Shown: positions 1 through 7,768 of the stretch, piece by piece | Layout of the letters: the number at the start of each line of letters is the position of its first letter | Numbering within the stretch: position 1 is the stretch's first letter | NCBI RefSeq assembly: GCF_944381005.1 | Contig: NZ_CALWJM010000002.1 | Coordinates: forward strand, 62,001-126,000 | Direction of reading: 5' to 3' | Source: an uncultured Butyricicoccus sp. | GTDB taxonomy: Bacteria; Bacillota; Clostridia; Oscillospirales; Butyricicoccaceae | Length of the DNA: 64,000 nucleotides | Made by a program: the position numbers and the translations under genes | Notes under the pieces: generated by a model | What the model was told of the DNA's origin: nothing | The model's input: the letters and a program-made list of their open reading frames with translations, nothing else | Databases searched by the model: none

Positions 1-703
1 GGCCCATGAGGTCATCCGGAGTGCCCCAACGAGCAGCCGGTGTCTTAGCGATGATGAACTGGTCAAACGGATGACGGGAACCGTCGGGCTGGATTTCACG
101 CAGCGGTGCGGTTTGCGGGGTTGCGATGTAGCCAGGGCCGATGCCGTTGCACTGAATATTGTGTTCGCCAAACTCGCTGCAAATGTTGCGGGTCAGCATC
201 TTCAAGCCGCCCTTTGCAGCTGCATATGCGCTGACGGTCTCGCGGCCGAGTTCGGACATCATCGAGCAGATGTTGATAATCTTGCCGTGACCCTTGGCAA
301 TCATGCCGGGCAGAACAGCCTTGGACATGATGAACGGGCCATTCAGGTCGATGTCGATAACCTGACGGAAATCCTTTGCGGTCATCTCCAGCATGGGGGT
401 ACGCTTGATGATACCAGCATTGTTTACCAGAATGTCGATGGTGCCGACTTCCTTTTCAATCTTGGCAATCAGCTCTGCAACCGCCTCTTCGTTGGTAACG
501 TCGCAAACATAGCCGTGTGCCTCGATGCCTTCTGCTTTATAGGCAGCCATGCCCTTTTCAACCAAGGATTCATTGATGTCGTTAAAGACAATCTTTGCGC
601 CTGCCTTGGCGTATGCGGTTGCGATGGCGAAGCCGATGCCGTACGATGCACCCGTAATCAGCGCGATTTTGCCTTCAAGAGAGAACTTGGACATTTCAAA
701 CAT
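1..703 (-). CDS. kduD: SDR-family 2-keto-3-deoxygluconate/gluconate 5-dehydrogenase (KduD-like), cut by left edge
   Basis: NAD(P)-dependent short-chain dehydrogenase expected to interconvert 2,5-diketo-3-deoxygluconate and 2-keto-3-deoxygluconate in cytoplasmic uronate breakdown. Read on the minus strand, it begins MFEMSKFSLEGK at 703. It shows the nucleotide-binding TGASYGIG, the NNAG motif and the active site S-x12-YAAAK. About 234 codons are present and the C-terminus lies outside the window. An AAGGAAG-type ribosome site precedes 703. It is divergent from the GH88/PTS genes, behind its own promoter with LacI-type operators. KduD and gluconate 5-dehydrogenase (IdnO/Gno) cannot be told apart by motif; the presence of GH88 and of a kduI in the window favours the KduD role. 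Confidence 0.85.
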   Translation of the reverse strand, partial: MFEMSKFSLEGKIALITGASYGIGFAIATAYAKAGAKIVFNDINESLVEKGMAAYKAEGIEAHGYVCDVTNEEAVAELIAKIEKEVGTIDILVNNAGIIKRTPMLEMTAKDFRQVIDIDLNGPFIMSKAVLPGMIAKGHGKIINICSMMSELGRETVSAYAAAKGGLKMLTRNICSEFGEHNIQCNGIGPGYIATPQTAPLREIQPDGSRHPFDQFIIAKTPAARWGTPDDLMG

Positions 704-735
704 GATGTTTCTTCCTTTCCAAAAAATTTAGACTT

Positions 736-749
736 ATAAAACGGTTGGT
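736..749. promoter_or_regulatory. Weak RegR-type operator in kduD leader
   Basis: ATAAAACGGTTGGT shares the AAAACGGTT core of the stronger sites in this window but the right half is degenerate. It lies 33 bp upstream of the kduD-like start codon, inside the predicted leader. Confidence 0.35.
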
Positions 750-960
750 TCTATTTGCTATTTCGTTTCGGGCTGCTCAGAGGACTGACACAGTCCGAAA
801 ATACGACTGAATTTTGAAGGACGGGCAATCGTCTCAAATTGTTTCCGCCCAGTGTTCAGAAACTTTTTAGATAGTGAGCTATTTTGCCAAAGAAGCTGGT
901 AACTTTTGGTCATGTTTATGTTGACCATATGTTTTTTAGCTAATGACCAAATTGCTGCTA

Positions 961-974
961 GTAAATCGGTTCAC
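961..974. promoter_or_regulatory. RegR-type LacI operator (kduD side)
   Basis: GTAAATCGGTTCAC is an imperfect 14-bp dyad placed just downstream of the minus-strand -10 element (984-979), where a repressor would block initiation of the kduD-like gene. Confidence 0.65.
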
Positions 975-978
975 TAAT

Positions 979-1007
979 AGTATAGTTTGGTAAACCGGTT
1001 TTGTCAA
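979..1007 (-). promoter_or_regulatory. Promoter of the kduD-like gene
   Basis: On the minus strand TTGACA (1007-1002) and TATACT (984-979) are separated by 17 bp, close to the vegetative consensus. A LacI-type operator (990-1003) overlaps the -35 and spacer, and a second (961-974) covers the start region. The predicted leader before 703 is about 270 nt, unusually long. Confidence 0.75.
990..1003. promoter_or_regulatory. RegR-type LacI operator (kduD promoter spacer)
   Basis: GTAAACCGGTTTTG differs by one base from the site in front of kduI at 57955-57968. It overlaps the -35 hexamer and spacer of the kduD-like promoter. Confidence 0.75.
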
Positions 1008-1112
1008 TGAAAATCTATCATCTTTTTTTAATTTTTTAAATTTTTGGGTTTTTATCCCCCAAAATAAATTAGTGCACAAAATTTAATGCTCAGTTTTTTG
1101 CAATAGTAACAA

Positions 1113-1141
1113 TTGACAAAAACCCCCAAAGCCCGTATAAT
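1113..1141 (+). promoter_or_regulatory. Promoter of the GH88/PTS operon
   Basis: Perfect consensus TTGACA (1113-1118), 17-bp spacer, TATAAT (1136-1141). A 14-bp operator starts 12 bp after the -10. A perfect promoter with an operator at the start site fits a strongly repressed, inducible catabolic operon. Confidence 0.88.
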
Positions 1142-1153
1142 TATGCTCATCTA

Positions 1154-1167
1154 GTAAAACGGTTTAC
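1154..1167. promoter_or_regulatory. RegR-type LacI operator at GH88/PTS start site
   Basis: GTAAAACGGTTTAC is symmetric except for the two bases flanking the central CG. It covers roughly +6 to +20 of the GH88 promoter, a classical repression position. Confidence 0.8.
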
Positions 1168-1229
1168 TTCTCAGGCCGTTCACAGGCATCCCCCTGTGAA
1201 GCGATTATCCTTGAAGAAAGGTGATGTTT

Positions 1230-2420
1230 ATGACTCGTAAGGTCAATATCGAAGAGATTGCTCTGCGCAAAGACTTTCTGGAGACTCCTCCGATTACAAA
1301 AGAAGAAGCAATTGCCGCTTTTGAAAACTGTGTGAAACAGGTCGAGGCCAACATGGAGTATTTTGGCGACAAATTCCCGTGGCCTGCAACCAAGCAGCTG
1401 CAATACCCCATCATCGAGAACATCGAGTGGACCAACGGCTTTTGGACCGGTATGCTGTGGCTGTGCTACGAGTACACAAAGGATGAAAAGTTCCGCGCAC
1501 TGGCTGAACGCAATGTGGACAGCTTCCTGCACCGCATTGAAAACAAGATTGAGCTTGACCACCACGACCTCGGCTTCCTGTATTCGCTGTCCTGTGTCAG
1601 CGGCTACATCCTGACCGGAAGCGAAAAGGCAAAGCGCGCTGCGCTGCTCGCCGCCGACCAGCTCTTAACCCGCTGGCAGGAAAAGGGTCAGTTCCTTCAG
1701 GCTTGGGGCCCGTTCAACAGCAAGGAGCATTACCGCTTTATCATTGACTGTATGCTGAATATCCCGCTGCTCTACTGGGCAAGCAAGGTTTCGGGCGACC
1801 CGCATTACGCAGAAATCGCACAGAAGCACTTTGAAACCAGCTGCAAGTACGTCATCCGCGACGACGCCAGCGCGTTCCATACCTTCTACATGAACCCCGA
1901 AACCGGTGGTCCCGACCACGGTGCAACCCGTCAGGGTTACAGCGATGACAGCGCATGGGCACGCGGTCAGGCTTGGGGTATTTACGGTATCCCGCTCAAC
2001 ATCCGCTACACCCATCAGTTGGAGTACGGTGACCTGTATCGCGGCATGGCAAACTATTTCCTCAACCGTCTGCCCGCCGACCACGTTTGCTTCTGGGACC
2101 TCATCTTCACCGATGCGGACAACCAGTCGCGTGACTCCAGCGCAGCGGCTATCGCCGTGTGCGGTATGATGGAAATGGACCGTCAGGTTGGCGACGACTT
2201 CCCCGACCGCGACGTATATCGCGGTGCGGCAGCAAACATTCTGCGCTCGCTCATCCAGAACTACACCGAACAGCCCGCAAAGCCCGGTGCACCCATCCTG
2301 TACCACGGCGTTTATAGCTGGCATTCGGGCAAGGGCGTAGATGAAGGCAACATCTGGGGCGACTACTTCTATATGGAAGCCCTGCTGCGCTGCATCAAAG
2401 ACTGGAATCCTTACTGGTAA
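1230..2420 (+). CDS. ugl: Unsaturated glucuronyl hydrolase, GH88
   Basis: Cytoplasmic enzyme that hydrates and opens 4,5-unsaturated uronyl residues of glycosaminoglycan disaccharides, releasing the uronate as a keto acid. The 396-residue protein has the usual GH88 length. Two conserved aspartates are visible: Asp113 in the HHDLGFLYS motif and Asp173 in IIDCMLNIPLL, matching the catalytic pair of Bacillus UGL. The SDDSAWARGQAWGIYG segment is also typical. No signal peptide is present. The start at 1230 leaves 8 nt after the AAAGG ribosome site; the GTG at 1221 and the ATG at 1224 overlap or abut that site and are unlikely. It is the first gene of the operon with the PTS and heparinase-like genes. 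Confidence 0.92.
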   Translation: MTRKVNIEEIALRKDFLETPPITKEEAIAAFENCVKQVEANMEYFGDKFPWPATKQLQYPIIENIEWTNGFWTGMLWLCYEYTKDEKFRALAERNVDSFLHRIENKIELDHHDLGFLYSLSCVSGYILTGSEKAKRAALLAADQLLTRWQEKGQFLQAWGPFNSKEHYRFIIDCMLNIPLLYWASKVSGDPHYAEIAQKHFETSCKYVIRDDASAFHTFYMNPETGGPDHGATRQGYSDDSAWARGQAWGIYGIPLNIRYTHQLEYGDLYRGMANYFLNRLPADHVCFWDLIFTDADNQSRDSSAAAIAVCGMMEMDRQVGDDFPDRDVYRGAAANILRSLIQNYTEQPAKPGAPILYHGVYSWHSGKGVDEGNIWGDYFYMEALLRCIKDWNPYW

Positions 2421-2468
2421 TTTCTGCCAGTAGAATTAAAAACATTCATAGAAAGAGAGGATTACTTT

Positions 2469-2960
2469 ATGAGCACTCCCAACATTGTCATGACGCGCAT
2501 TGACGAGCGACTGATTCACGGCCAAGGCCAGATGTGGATTAAGTCTCTGGGCATGAACACGGTCATCGTGGCAAACGATGCCGCTGCAAATGACCCGATG
2601 GCGCAGTCTCTGATGAAGGCTGTTCTGCCCAAAGACCTCGCTATCCGTTTCTATCCGGTACAGAAGGTCATCGACATCATCCACAAGGCAAACCCTGCTC
2701 AGACCATTTTCTTAATCGTTAAGGACTGCGCAGACGCACTGCGTCTGGTTGCTGGCAACGTACCGATTAAGAAAATCAACATTGGCAACATCCACAATGC
2801 AGAAGGTAAGGAAAAGGTTACCCGTTCCATCTTCCTCGGCCCAGAAGACAAGGCTGCTCTGCGCGAGATGGTTGAGAAGTACGGCATTGAGTTCGACACC
2901 CAGACCACTCCGAGTGGCACTGACGGTGCAATTCAGGTCAACATTAAGGATTATATCTAA
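2469..2960 (+). CDS. PTS mannose/GalNAc-family EIIB subunit
   Basis: Cytoplasmic phosphocarrier of a mannose-family phosphotransferase system. It takes phosphate from EIIA and passes it to the sugar entering through EIIC/EIID. The 163-residue length is normal for a stand-alone EIIB. The phosphorylated histidine is His17 in the motif RIDERLIHGQ. It lies between GH88 and EIIC, as AgaV does in streptococcal hyaluronate loci, so the likely substrate is an unsaturated glycosaminoglycan disaccharide. No EIIA gene is visible anywhere in the window. Confidence 0.93.
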   Translation: MSTPNIVMTRIDERLIHGQGQMWIKSLGMNTVIVANDAAANDPMAQSLMKAVLPKDLAIRFYPVQKVIDIIHKANPAQTIFLIVKDCADALRLVAGNVPIKKINIGNIHNAEGKEKVTRSIFLGPEDKAALREMVEKYGIEFDTQTTPSGTDGAIQVNIKDYI

Positions 2961-3025
2961 AAAGAAGAAAAAAGAAGAATGAAGGGATTCCTTCAAAAAT
3001 CCATCGATAGAAAGGAAATACCATC

Positions 3026-3820
3026 ATGGTTGAAATTTCAATCGTTCAGGCCCTTTTAATCGGTCTTTGGACAGCATTCTGTTACATGGGTAACTTATGG
3101 GGCATCTACACCAACAGATGTATCGTGCTGAGCTTCGGTGTCGGCGTTATCCTCGGCGACATCCCGACCGCTTTGCAGTGCGGTGCAATCGGTGAACTTG
3201 CATTCATGGGCTTCGGTGTCGGTGCCGGCGGTACTGTACCTCCCAACCCGATTGGCCCTGGCATCATCGGTACCCTCATGGCAATCACCATGTCCTCTGT
3301 TACTCCGGAAAGCGCACTCCCCATCTCCATTCCGTTCGCAGTTGCAATCCAGTTCCTCCAGACGGCAATCTACACCGTTCGCGCTGGTGCTCCGGAAAGC
3401 GCTGCACACGCACTGGAAAAGCAGGACTTCAACAAGTTCCGCCGCAGTGCAAACATGACCGTTATCCTGTTCGGTGTTGCTGGTTTTGCTCTTGGCTTCC
3501 TCGGCGCATTCAGCATGGATACGCTCAGCAAGCTGGTTGAAATGATTCCGCAGTGGCTGCTCGACGGTCTGACCGTTGCCGGTGGTATGCTGCCCGCAAT
3601 CGGTTTCGCTATGATTATGAGCGTTATGCTCAAGAAAGAACTTATCCCCTTTGCTCTGCTGGGATACATCTGCGCAGCTTACTTCTCTCTGCCGATTATC
3701 GGTATCGCACTGGTTGGCGCAGTATTCGCAATCAAGCACTATAACGAAGCTGGCAAGACCGCTGTTGCAGCTGCATCGGCCGCTGAAGCTCAGGAGGTAG
3801 AACACGATGACTGGATCTAA
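3026..3820 (+). CDS. PTS mannose/GalNAc-family EIIC subunit
   Basis: Membrane channel subunit of the mannose-family PTS, 264 residues, rich in hydrophobic helices. The N-terminal segment carries the family pattern GVILGDIPTALQCGAIGELA and the glycine/proline-rich GGTVPPNPIGPG. It follows EIIB by 65 nt and overlaps EIID by 14 nt, suggesting translational coupling of the two membrane subunits. The substrate specificity is inferred only from the neighbouring GH88 and heparinase-like genes. Confidence 0.93.
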   Translation: MVEISIVQALLIGLWTAFCYMGNLWGIYTNRCIVLSFGVGVILGDIPTALQCGAIGELAFMGFGVGAGGTVPPNPIGPGIIGTLMAITMSSVTPESALPISIPFAVAIQFLQTAIYTVRAGAPESAAHALEKQDFNKFRRSANMTVILFGVAGFALGFLGAFSMDTLSKLVEMIPQWLLDGLTVAGGMLPAIGFAMIMSVMLKKELIPFALLGYICAAYFSLPIIGIALVGAVFAIKHYNEAGKTAVAAASAAEAQEVEHDDWI

Positions 3821-4637
3821 TAACGAAACCAAAAAGCTGACAACCAAAGACTATACGAAAACCACCCTGCGCGCTTATTTCCTCCAGAATGGTTTTAACT
3901 ATAGTAACTACCAGGGTCTTGGCTACGCCCTGACCATGTTCCCCGCATTCAAAAAGCTGTACGGTGATGACCCGGCTCGTCTGTCCGAGGAACTCAAGGA
4001 CAACTGCGAGTTTTACAACACCAACCCCAACCTGCTGCCTTTCATCACCTCCATTCACCTTGCAATGGCTGAAAGCGGCATGAAGTACAGCGAAATCCGC
4101 GGCATCAAGATGGCTCTGATGGGCCCGCTCGCTGGTATCGGCGACTCGCTGTCCCAGTTCTGCTTGGCTCCGCTGTTCTCCACCATCTTCGCTTCGATGG
4201 CAATGGACGGCATGAGCTTTGCACCGCTCGGTTTCCTGTTTGCAATGAACTTTGTCCTGCTGGGCATCAAGATGGTCATGGGTACCTACGGCCGCAAGCT
4301 CGGTACCAGCATGATTGACAAGCTCAGCGAAAAGATGGGCGTCATTTCCGATGCTGCCGGCATGATTGGTGTTACCGTTATCGCTGGTCTGGCTGCTACC
4401 TTCGTTAAGATGAAGGTTGCCCTGACCTTCGCCGCTGGCGAAGTGCAGGAAGGCGTCAAGCAGTCGGTTATGGATATCCAAGGTATGTTGGATAAAATCG
4501 CACCGGCACTGCTGCCGATTCTGTACACCATGCTGATGTACTACTTAATCAAGAAAAAGCATGTTACGACCTACTGGCTGGTTCTGATTACCGTTGTTCT
4601 CGGCGTTCTGCTGAGCGTTCTCGGTGTTCTGGCCTAA
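3807..4637 (+). CDS. PTS mannose/GalNAc-family EIID subunit
   Basis: Second membrane subunit of the mannose-family PTS, 276 residues. It has the typical N-terminal GYALTMFPAFKKLYGDD stretch, the NTNPNLLPFITSIHLAM segment and GPLAGIGDSLSQ, followed by C-terminal hydrophobic helices. It forms the transporter with EIIC, with which it overlaps by 14 nt. A 12-bp hairpin lies directly after its stop codon, before the heparinase-family gene. Confidence 0.93.
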   Translation: MTGSNNETKKLTTKDYTKTTLRAYFLQNGFNYSNYQGLGYALTMFPAFKKLYGDDPARLSEELKDNCEFYNTNPNLLPFITSIHLAMAESGMKYSEIRGIKMALMGPLAGIGDSLSQFCLAPLFSTIFASMAMDGMSFAPLGFLFAMNFVLLGIKMVMGTYGRKLGTSMIDKLSEKMGVISDAAGMIGVTVIAGLAATFVKMKVALTFAAGEVQEGVKQSVMDIQGMLDKIAPALLPILYTMLMYYLIKKKHVTTYWLVLITVVLGVLLSVLGVLA

Positions 4638-4647
4638 CACATACCAA

Positions 4648-4675
4648 AAAGGGAGTTGCGAAAGCAACTCCCTTT
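4648..4675 (+). terminator. Intercistronic hairpin between EIID and heparinase-family gene
   Basis: AAAGGGAGTTGC, GAAA tetraloop, GCAACTCCCTTT: a perfect 12-bp stem 10 nt after the EIID stop. No uridine tract follows on the plus strand, so it is a poor terminator there. It may instead stabilise the upstream mRNA or be a processing site. Confidence 0.6.
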
Positions 4676-4707
4676 GCACTATCTTGCCATAAAAGGAGCT
4701 GTCCCAT

Positions 4708-6669
4708 ATGAACTTTGTAAAAAAATCTCTTGATTTTCTGGCAACGCAAAAAGACCTGCCGCACATTGCCGAACACATTTCCGCTGACGAGCGCGCACAC
4801 ATCTTTGCGCACGCCGATGAACTCCTGGCACAAACTTTTACCTTTAACAAGACTTGGGATATGGAACGCTGCTTAACCCCCTATTCCTTTGACTGCATGG
4901 ATTGGAACGCCCAGCGCAATGACGACCCGGAGTGGTGCTTCATGCTCAACCGCATGGACTATCTTGACCATCTGTTGCTTGCCTCGCTGCTGTCCGGCGA
5001 CTGCAAATACGCGCAAAAAGCAAAGTTCTATGTGCTGGACTGGATAGCAGCACACCCTGAAATCGTCCCCGAACCCTCGACCCGCACGCTGGACACCGGC
5101 ATCCGCGTGATGAACTGGTTTGAAGCACTGCCCTATCTGTCTTATCTGGACTGCCTGAGCGACGACGAACAAAAACAAATCGTAGACAACATGCTGCTTC
5201 AACTGCGCTATCTTCAGGCGCATTATCTGCCCAAATACAAAACCAGCAACTGGGGCAGCATCCAAACCTGTGCTATCGTCGCGGTTCTGCCCTTCCTGCT
5301 CGAATCGTTCGCCAGCGACCCGCTATACCAGTGGGCAATCGAAGAACTTGCCCTGCAATTCTCCATTCAGGTTTATCCCGATGGGATGCACTGGGAGCAA
5401 TCGACCATGTATCACATCGAAGTGCTCAACTATGGTATGAAAGCGCTGTATTACCTCAGCCTTGCCGAGCAGGTTTGCCCGCCCGTCGTGAGTGAACAGG
5501 TTTATGCACTGGCACTGGCGCTGCTTGGTCAACTGACCCCAGCCGGTGAAATCGAAACCTTCGGCGACAGCGACCGCGTTTGCGCGCGCGATGTGTTGAG
5601 CCGCGCGGCAGTTCTGTTTGAGGACAGCCAATTCCGTTTTGCCGGTCTTGACCGTCTGGATGCCGAAAGCCTGTATGTACTGGGCGTTCCGGGCGAACAA
5701 ACCTACATGTCTTTGCACGGCGTATGCCCAGAATCGCTGTGTTACGATGGTGCCGACAGCGGTATGTATGTACTGCGCAGCGACTGGACTCCTTCGGCCA
5801 GCTTCACCATGTTCACCAACGGCTCTCTTGGCAGCGGTCACGGTCACAGCGATAACCTGCATGTATCGGCCTACTATCAGGGACAGCCTGTTCTAATTGA
5901 TTCTGGTCGCTACACCTACCGCGAAGACCATCCGCTGCGTGTACAACTCAAGGGCATGACCGCGCACAACGGCGTGCTGATAGACGAAAAGACCTACTGC
6001 CAGCCCAGTGACAGTTGGGGCTATGCCGATTTTGGCGTGCCGCTCAAGAACTATGTACGCCATGTGGACGGTATCCACTATCTGGAAGGCGCTATGATTG
6101 GCCATGACCCCTTACAAGTATGGGTGCGCAAAGTCATCGTGATTGACCCGGCTATCTGGATGATAGTGGACGAACTCAAAGCAGACGGAAGCCATGAGGC
6201 ACACAGCCGCCTGCACTTTGCGCCCGATATCACACTTGCAGCGCTGACCGACGGCACGCACTGCGTTACCACGCCGCATACCGTTTTGACGCTGACCACC
6301 TCCGGTCAGAGCGTCTACTCTAATGAAGTCTGCTCGCTGCGTTACAACGAACAGCAATTGCACACCGTCGTACACAGCAAGCAGCCTTTCACCGACCAAA
6401 CTGCCCTTATCACGACCCTTTGTGGTGAAAGAATTGAAGTACAGTCGGCTACCGTCTACCAGAATCTGGACGAGCCGACCCCCGCAGACTTTGCACAGGC
6501 ACGCAAATTTATTCTTTCCCCCACCGAAAGCTATACCGTTGCGGTCTATCACAAAGAGATTTACCGCGGCAAAAAAGTCCTATCCTGCGAAGGAATGCCT
6601 TATCACGCAAAATGCGTGGTGATTCACGAAAAGGATGGACAAAAGCAGCTCACGATATTGAAAGCATAA
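4708..6669 (+). CDS. Heparinase II/III-family protein (HepC-like oligouronide lyase)
   Basis: 653-residue protein with the two-part architecture of the heparinase II/III family: an alpha/alpha-barrel N-terminal half and a beta-sandwich C-terminal half. Supporting motifs are NWGSIQTCAIVAVLPFL, YPDGMHWEQSTMYHIEVL with the family Tyr/Glu/His residues, and SGHGHSDNLHVSAYY with a histidine cluster of the metal-binding region. No signal peptide is seen, so it should act in the cytoplasm on imported oligosaccharides. It is the last gene of the GH88/PTS run, as hepC is in streptococcal hyaluronate loci. The exact substrate (hyaluronan, chondroitin or heparosan fragments) is not resolved. Confidence 0.85.
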   Translation: MNFVKKSLDFLATQKDLPHIAEHISADERAHIFAHADELLAQTFTFNKTWDMERCLTPYSFDCMDWNAQRNDDPEWCFMLNRMDYLDHLLLASLLSGDCKYAQKAKFYVLDWIAAHPEIVPEPSTRTLDTGIRVMNWFEALPYLSYLDCLSDDEQKQIVDNMLLQLRYLQAHYLPKYKTSNWGSIQTCAIVAVLPFLLESFASDPLYQWAIEELALQFSIQVYPDGMHWEQSTMYHIEVLNYGMKALYYLSLAEQVCPPVVSEQVYALALALLGQLTPAGEIETFGDSDRVCARDVLSRAAVLFEDSQFRFAGLDRLDAESLYVLGVPGEQTYMSLHGVCPESLCYDGADSGMYVLRSDWTPSASFTMFTNGSLGSGHGHSDNLHVSAYYQGQPVLIDSGRYTYREDHPLRVQLKGMTAHNGVLIDEKTYCQPSDSWGYADFGVPLKNYVRHVDGIHYLEGAMIGHDPLQVWVRKVIVIDPAIWMIVDELKADGSHEAHSRLHFAPDITLAALTDGTHCVTTPHTVLTLTTSGQSVYSNEVCSLRYNEQQLHTVVHSKQPFTDQTALITTLCGERIEVQSATVYQNLDEPTPADFAQARKFILSPTESYTVAVYHKEIYRGKKVLSCEGMPYHAKCVVIHEKDGQKQLTILKA

Positions 6670-6687
6670 TCATCGGTTTGCGCGCAA

Positions 6688-6727
6688 AAAAATCCTGTGG
6701 GCGGTCATATTCCGCTCACAGGATTTT
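6688..6727. terminator. Bidirectional terminator between convergent hepC-like and FAH genes
   Basis: AAAATCCTGTG-G-GCGG pairs with CCGC-T-CACAGGATTTT around a short AT-rich loop, with A and T runs at both ends. It sits between convergent genes and can serve both strands. Confidence 0.85.
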
Positions 6728-6743
6728 ATATTCTGCTTTAATT

Positions 6744-7628
6744 TTATTGGTCATCCACTACATTGGTCAATGTTCCAATCTGTTCAATCTCGCAGGTGAC
6801 CACATCGCCCGGCTTGAGGAAGCAGGGCGGCTGCATTCCCATGCCCACACCTGCCGGTGTGCCGGTTGCAATAATCGTGCCAGTTTTGAGCGTCATTCCG
6901 CGCGACAGTTCGGCAACGATTTGGGAAATGGAGGTAATCAAGTCACCGGTCGAGCCATTCTGACGCAGTTCATCATTGACCGAGCAGCGAATACCCAGCA
7001 CGGGCGGATAAGCGATTTCATCGGCAGTCACGATGCACGGCCCCATCGGAGTATAGCCGTCAAGAGACTTGCCAAAATACCACTGCTTATGCCCGGTTTG
7101 CAGATTGCGCGCCGACACATCATTGATGATGGTATAGCCAAAAATATATTCCTGCACACGTTCTTCAGGAACACAGAAGGCATCTTTTCCCAAAATAACA
7201 CCCAATTCGACTTCATAATCCAAGCTGTCTACCAAACCGTCATACAGCGGAATCTTTCCGCCGTCCCAGTTTGCTTCATTGACGCGCTTGGAAAAATAGA
7301 TTGCCTTGGGACGGTCGCCAAAGGCTTCCTTGTCAAAGCGTCCGGCTTCCTTGTGGTGGGCGGTATAGTTAATGCCCAAGCATACAACATCCTGCATGGG
7401 ATACGGAATGGGGGCGCGGCATACGATGTCCTGAAGTGCAATCGGCGTTGCCTGCTCTGGAACATTGCGCAGCACGCGCAACTGTTCGGGCGTAATGTTG
7501 CAGATAAGGTCATTCATGTCGGCAAAAGACAGACCAAAATCGGCAAGTGCATATAGTGTGTCCTGCCCAAATCCTACGCCAATTTTGTCGTTTGCACCCG
7601 GGCGTTCCCGATAGGTATACAGTCGCAT
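6744..7628 (-). CDS. Fumarylacetoacetate hydrolase (FAH)-family protein
   Basis: 294-residue cytoplasmic enzyme of the FAH superfamily, which cleaves C-C bonds or decarboxylates 2,4-diketo acids with a divalent metal. It carries the family core DYEVELGVILGKD (metal-binding Glu pair), IINDVSARNLQ, KSLDGYTPMGP and IATGTPAGVG. The start at 7628 leaves 9 nt after AAGGAG; the in-frame ATG at 7637 touches the ribosome site. Its promoter overlaps a RegR-type operator (7686-7699), so it probably belongs to the uronate regulon. A hydrolase for a diketo-deoxy sugar acid is plausible, but this is inference. Annotations such as 2-hydroxyhepta-2,4-diene-1,7-dioate isomerase would also fit by sequence. Confidence 0.85.
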   Translation of the reverse strand: MRLYTYRERPGANDKIGVGFGQDTLYALADFGLSFADMNDLICNITPEQLRVLRNVPEQATPIALQDIVCRAPIPYPMQDVVCLGINYTAHHKEAGRFDKEAFGDRPKAIYFSKRVNEANWDGGKIPLYDGLVDSLDYEVELGVILGKDAFCVPEERVQEYIFGYTIINDVSARNLQTGHKQWYFGKSLDGYTPMGPCIVTADEIAYPPVLGIRCSVNDELRQNGSTGDLITSISQIVAELSRGMTLKTGTIIATGTPAGVGMGMQPPCFLKPGDVVTCEIEQIGTLTNVVDDQ

Positions 7629-7662
7629 AAAGGACATCTCCTTATTTTTTGATTCTACCTTC

Positions 7663-7690
7663 ATCATATCAATTTTTTTTGACTTGTCAA
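7663..7690 (-). promoter_or_regulatory. Promoter of the FAH-family gene
   Basis: Minus-strand TTGACA (7690-7685), 16-bp spacer, TATGAT (7668-7663). The -35 is embedded in the operator at 7686-7699. Confidence 0.7.
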
Positions 7691-7699
7691 CCGGTTTTA
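7686..7699. promoter_or_regulatory. RegR-type operator between FAH gene and regR
   Basis: GTCAACCGGTTTTA shares the central AACCGGTTTT with the kduD and kduI sites. It overlaps the FAH -35 and lies just upstream of the regulator's own promoter, so it could serve both. Confidence 0.7.
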
Positions 7700-7708
7700 T
7701 TCCAGAAA

Positions 7709-7737
7709 TTGTAATTTATTTCTGAGTATGGTATACT
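7709..7737 (+). promoter_or_regulatory. Promoter of the LacI-family regulator
   Basis: TTGTAA (7709-7714), 17-bp spacer, TATACT (7732-7737), followed by a GGAAAAGGAG ribosome site before the ATG at 7769. Confidence 0.7.
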
Positions 7738-7768
7738 GGTTTTATATATAGGGAAAAGGAGCATCTCT

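Noticed and set aside
71..739. A 222-codon plus-strand open frame at the left edge
   Set aside because: It is antisense to the SDR dehydrogenase, whose catalytic motifs are intact on the minus strand.
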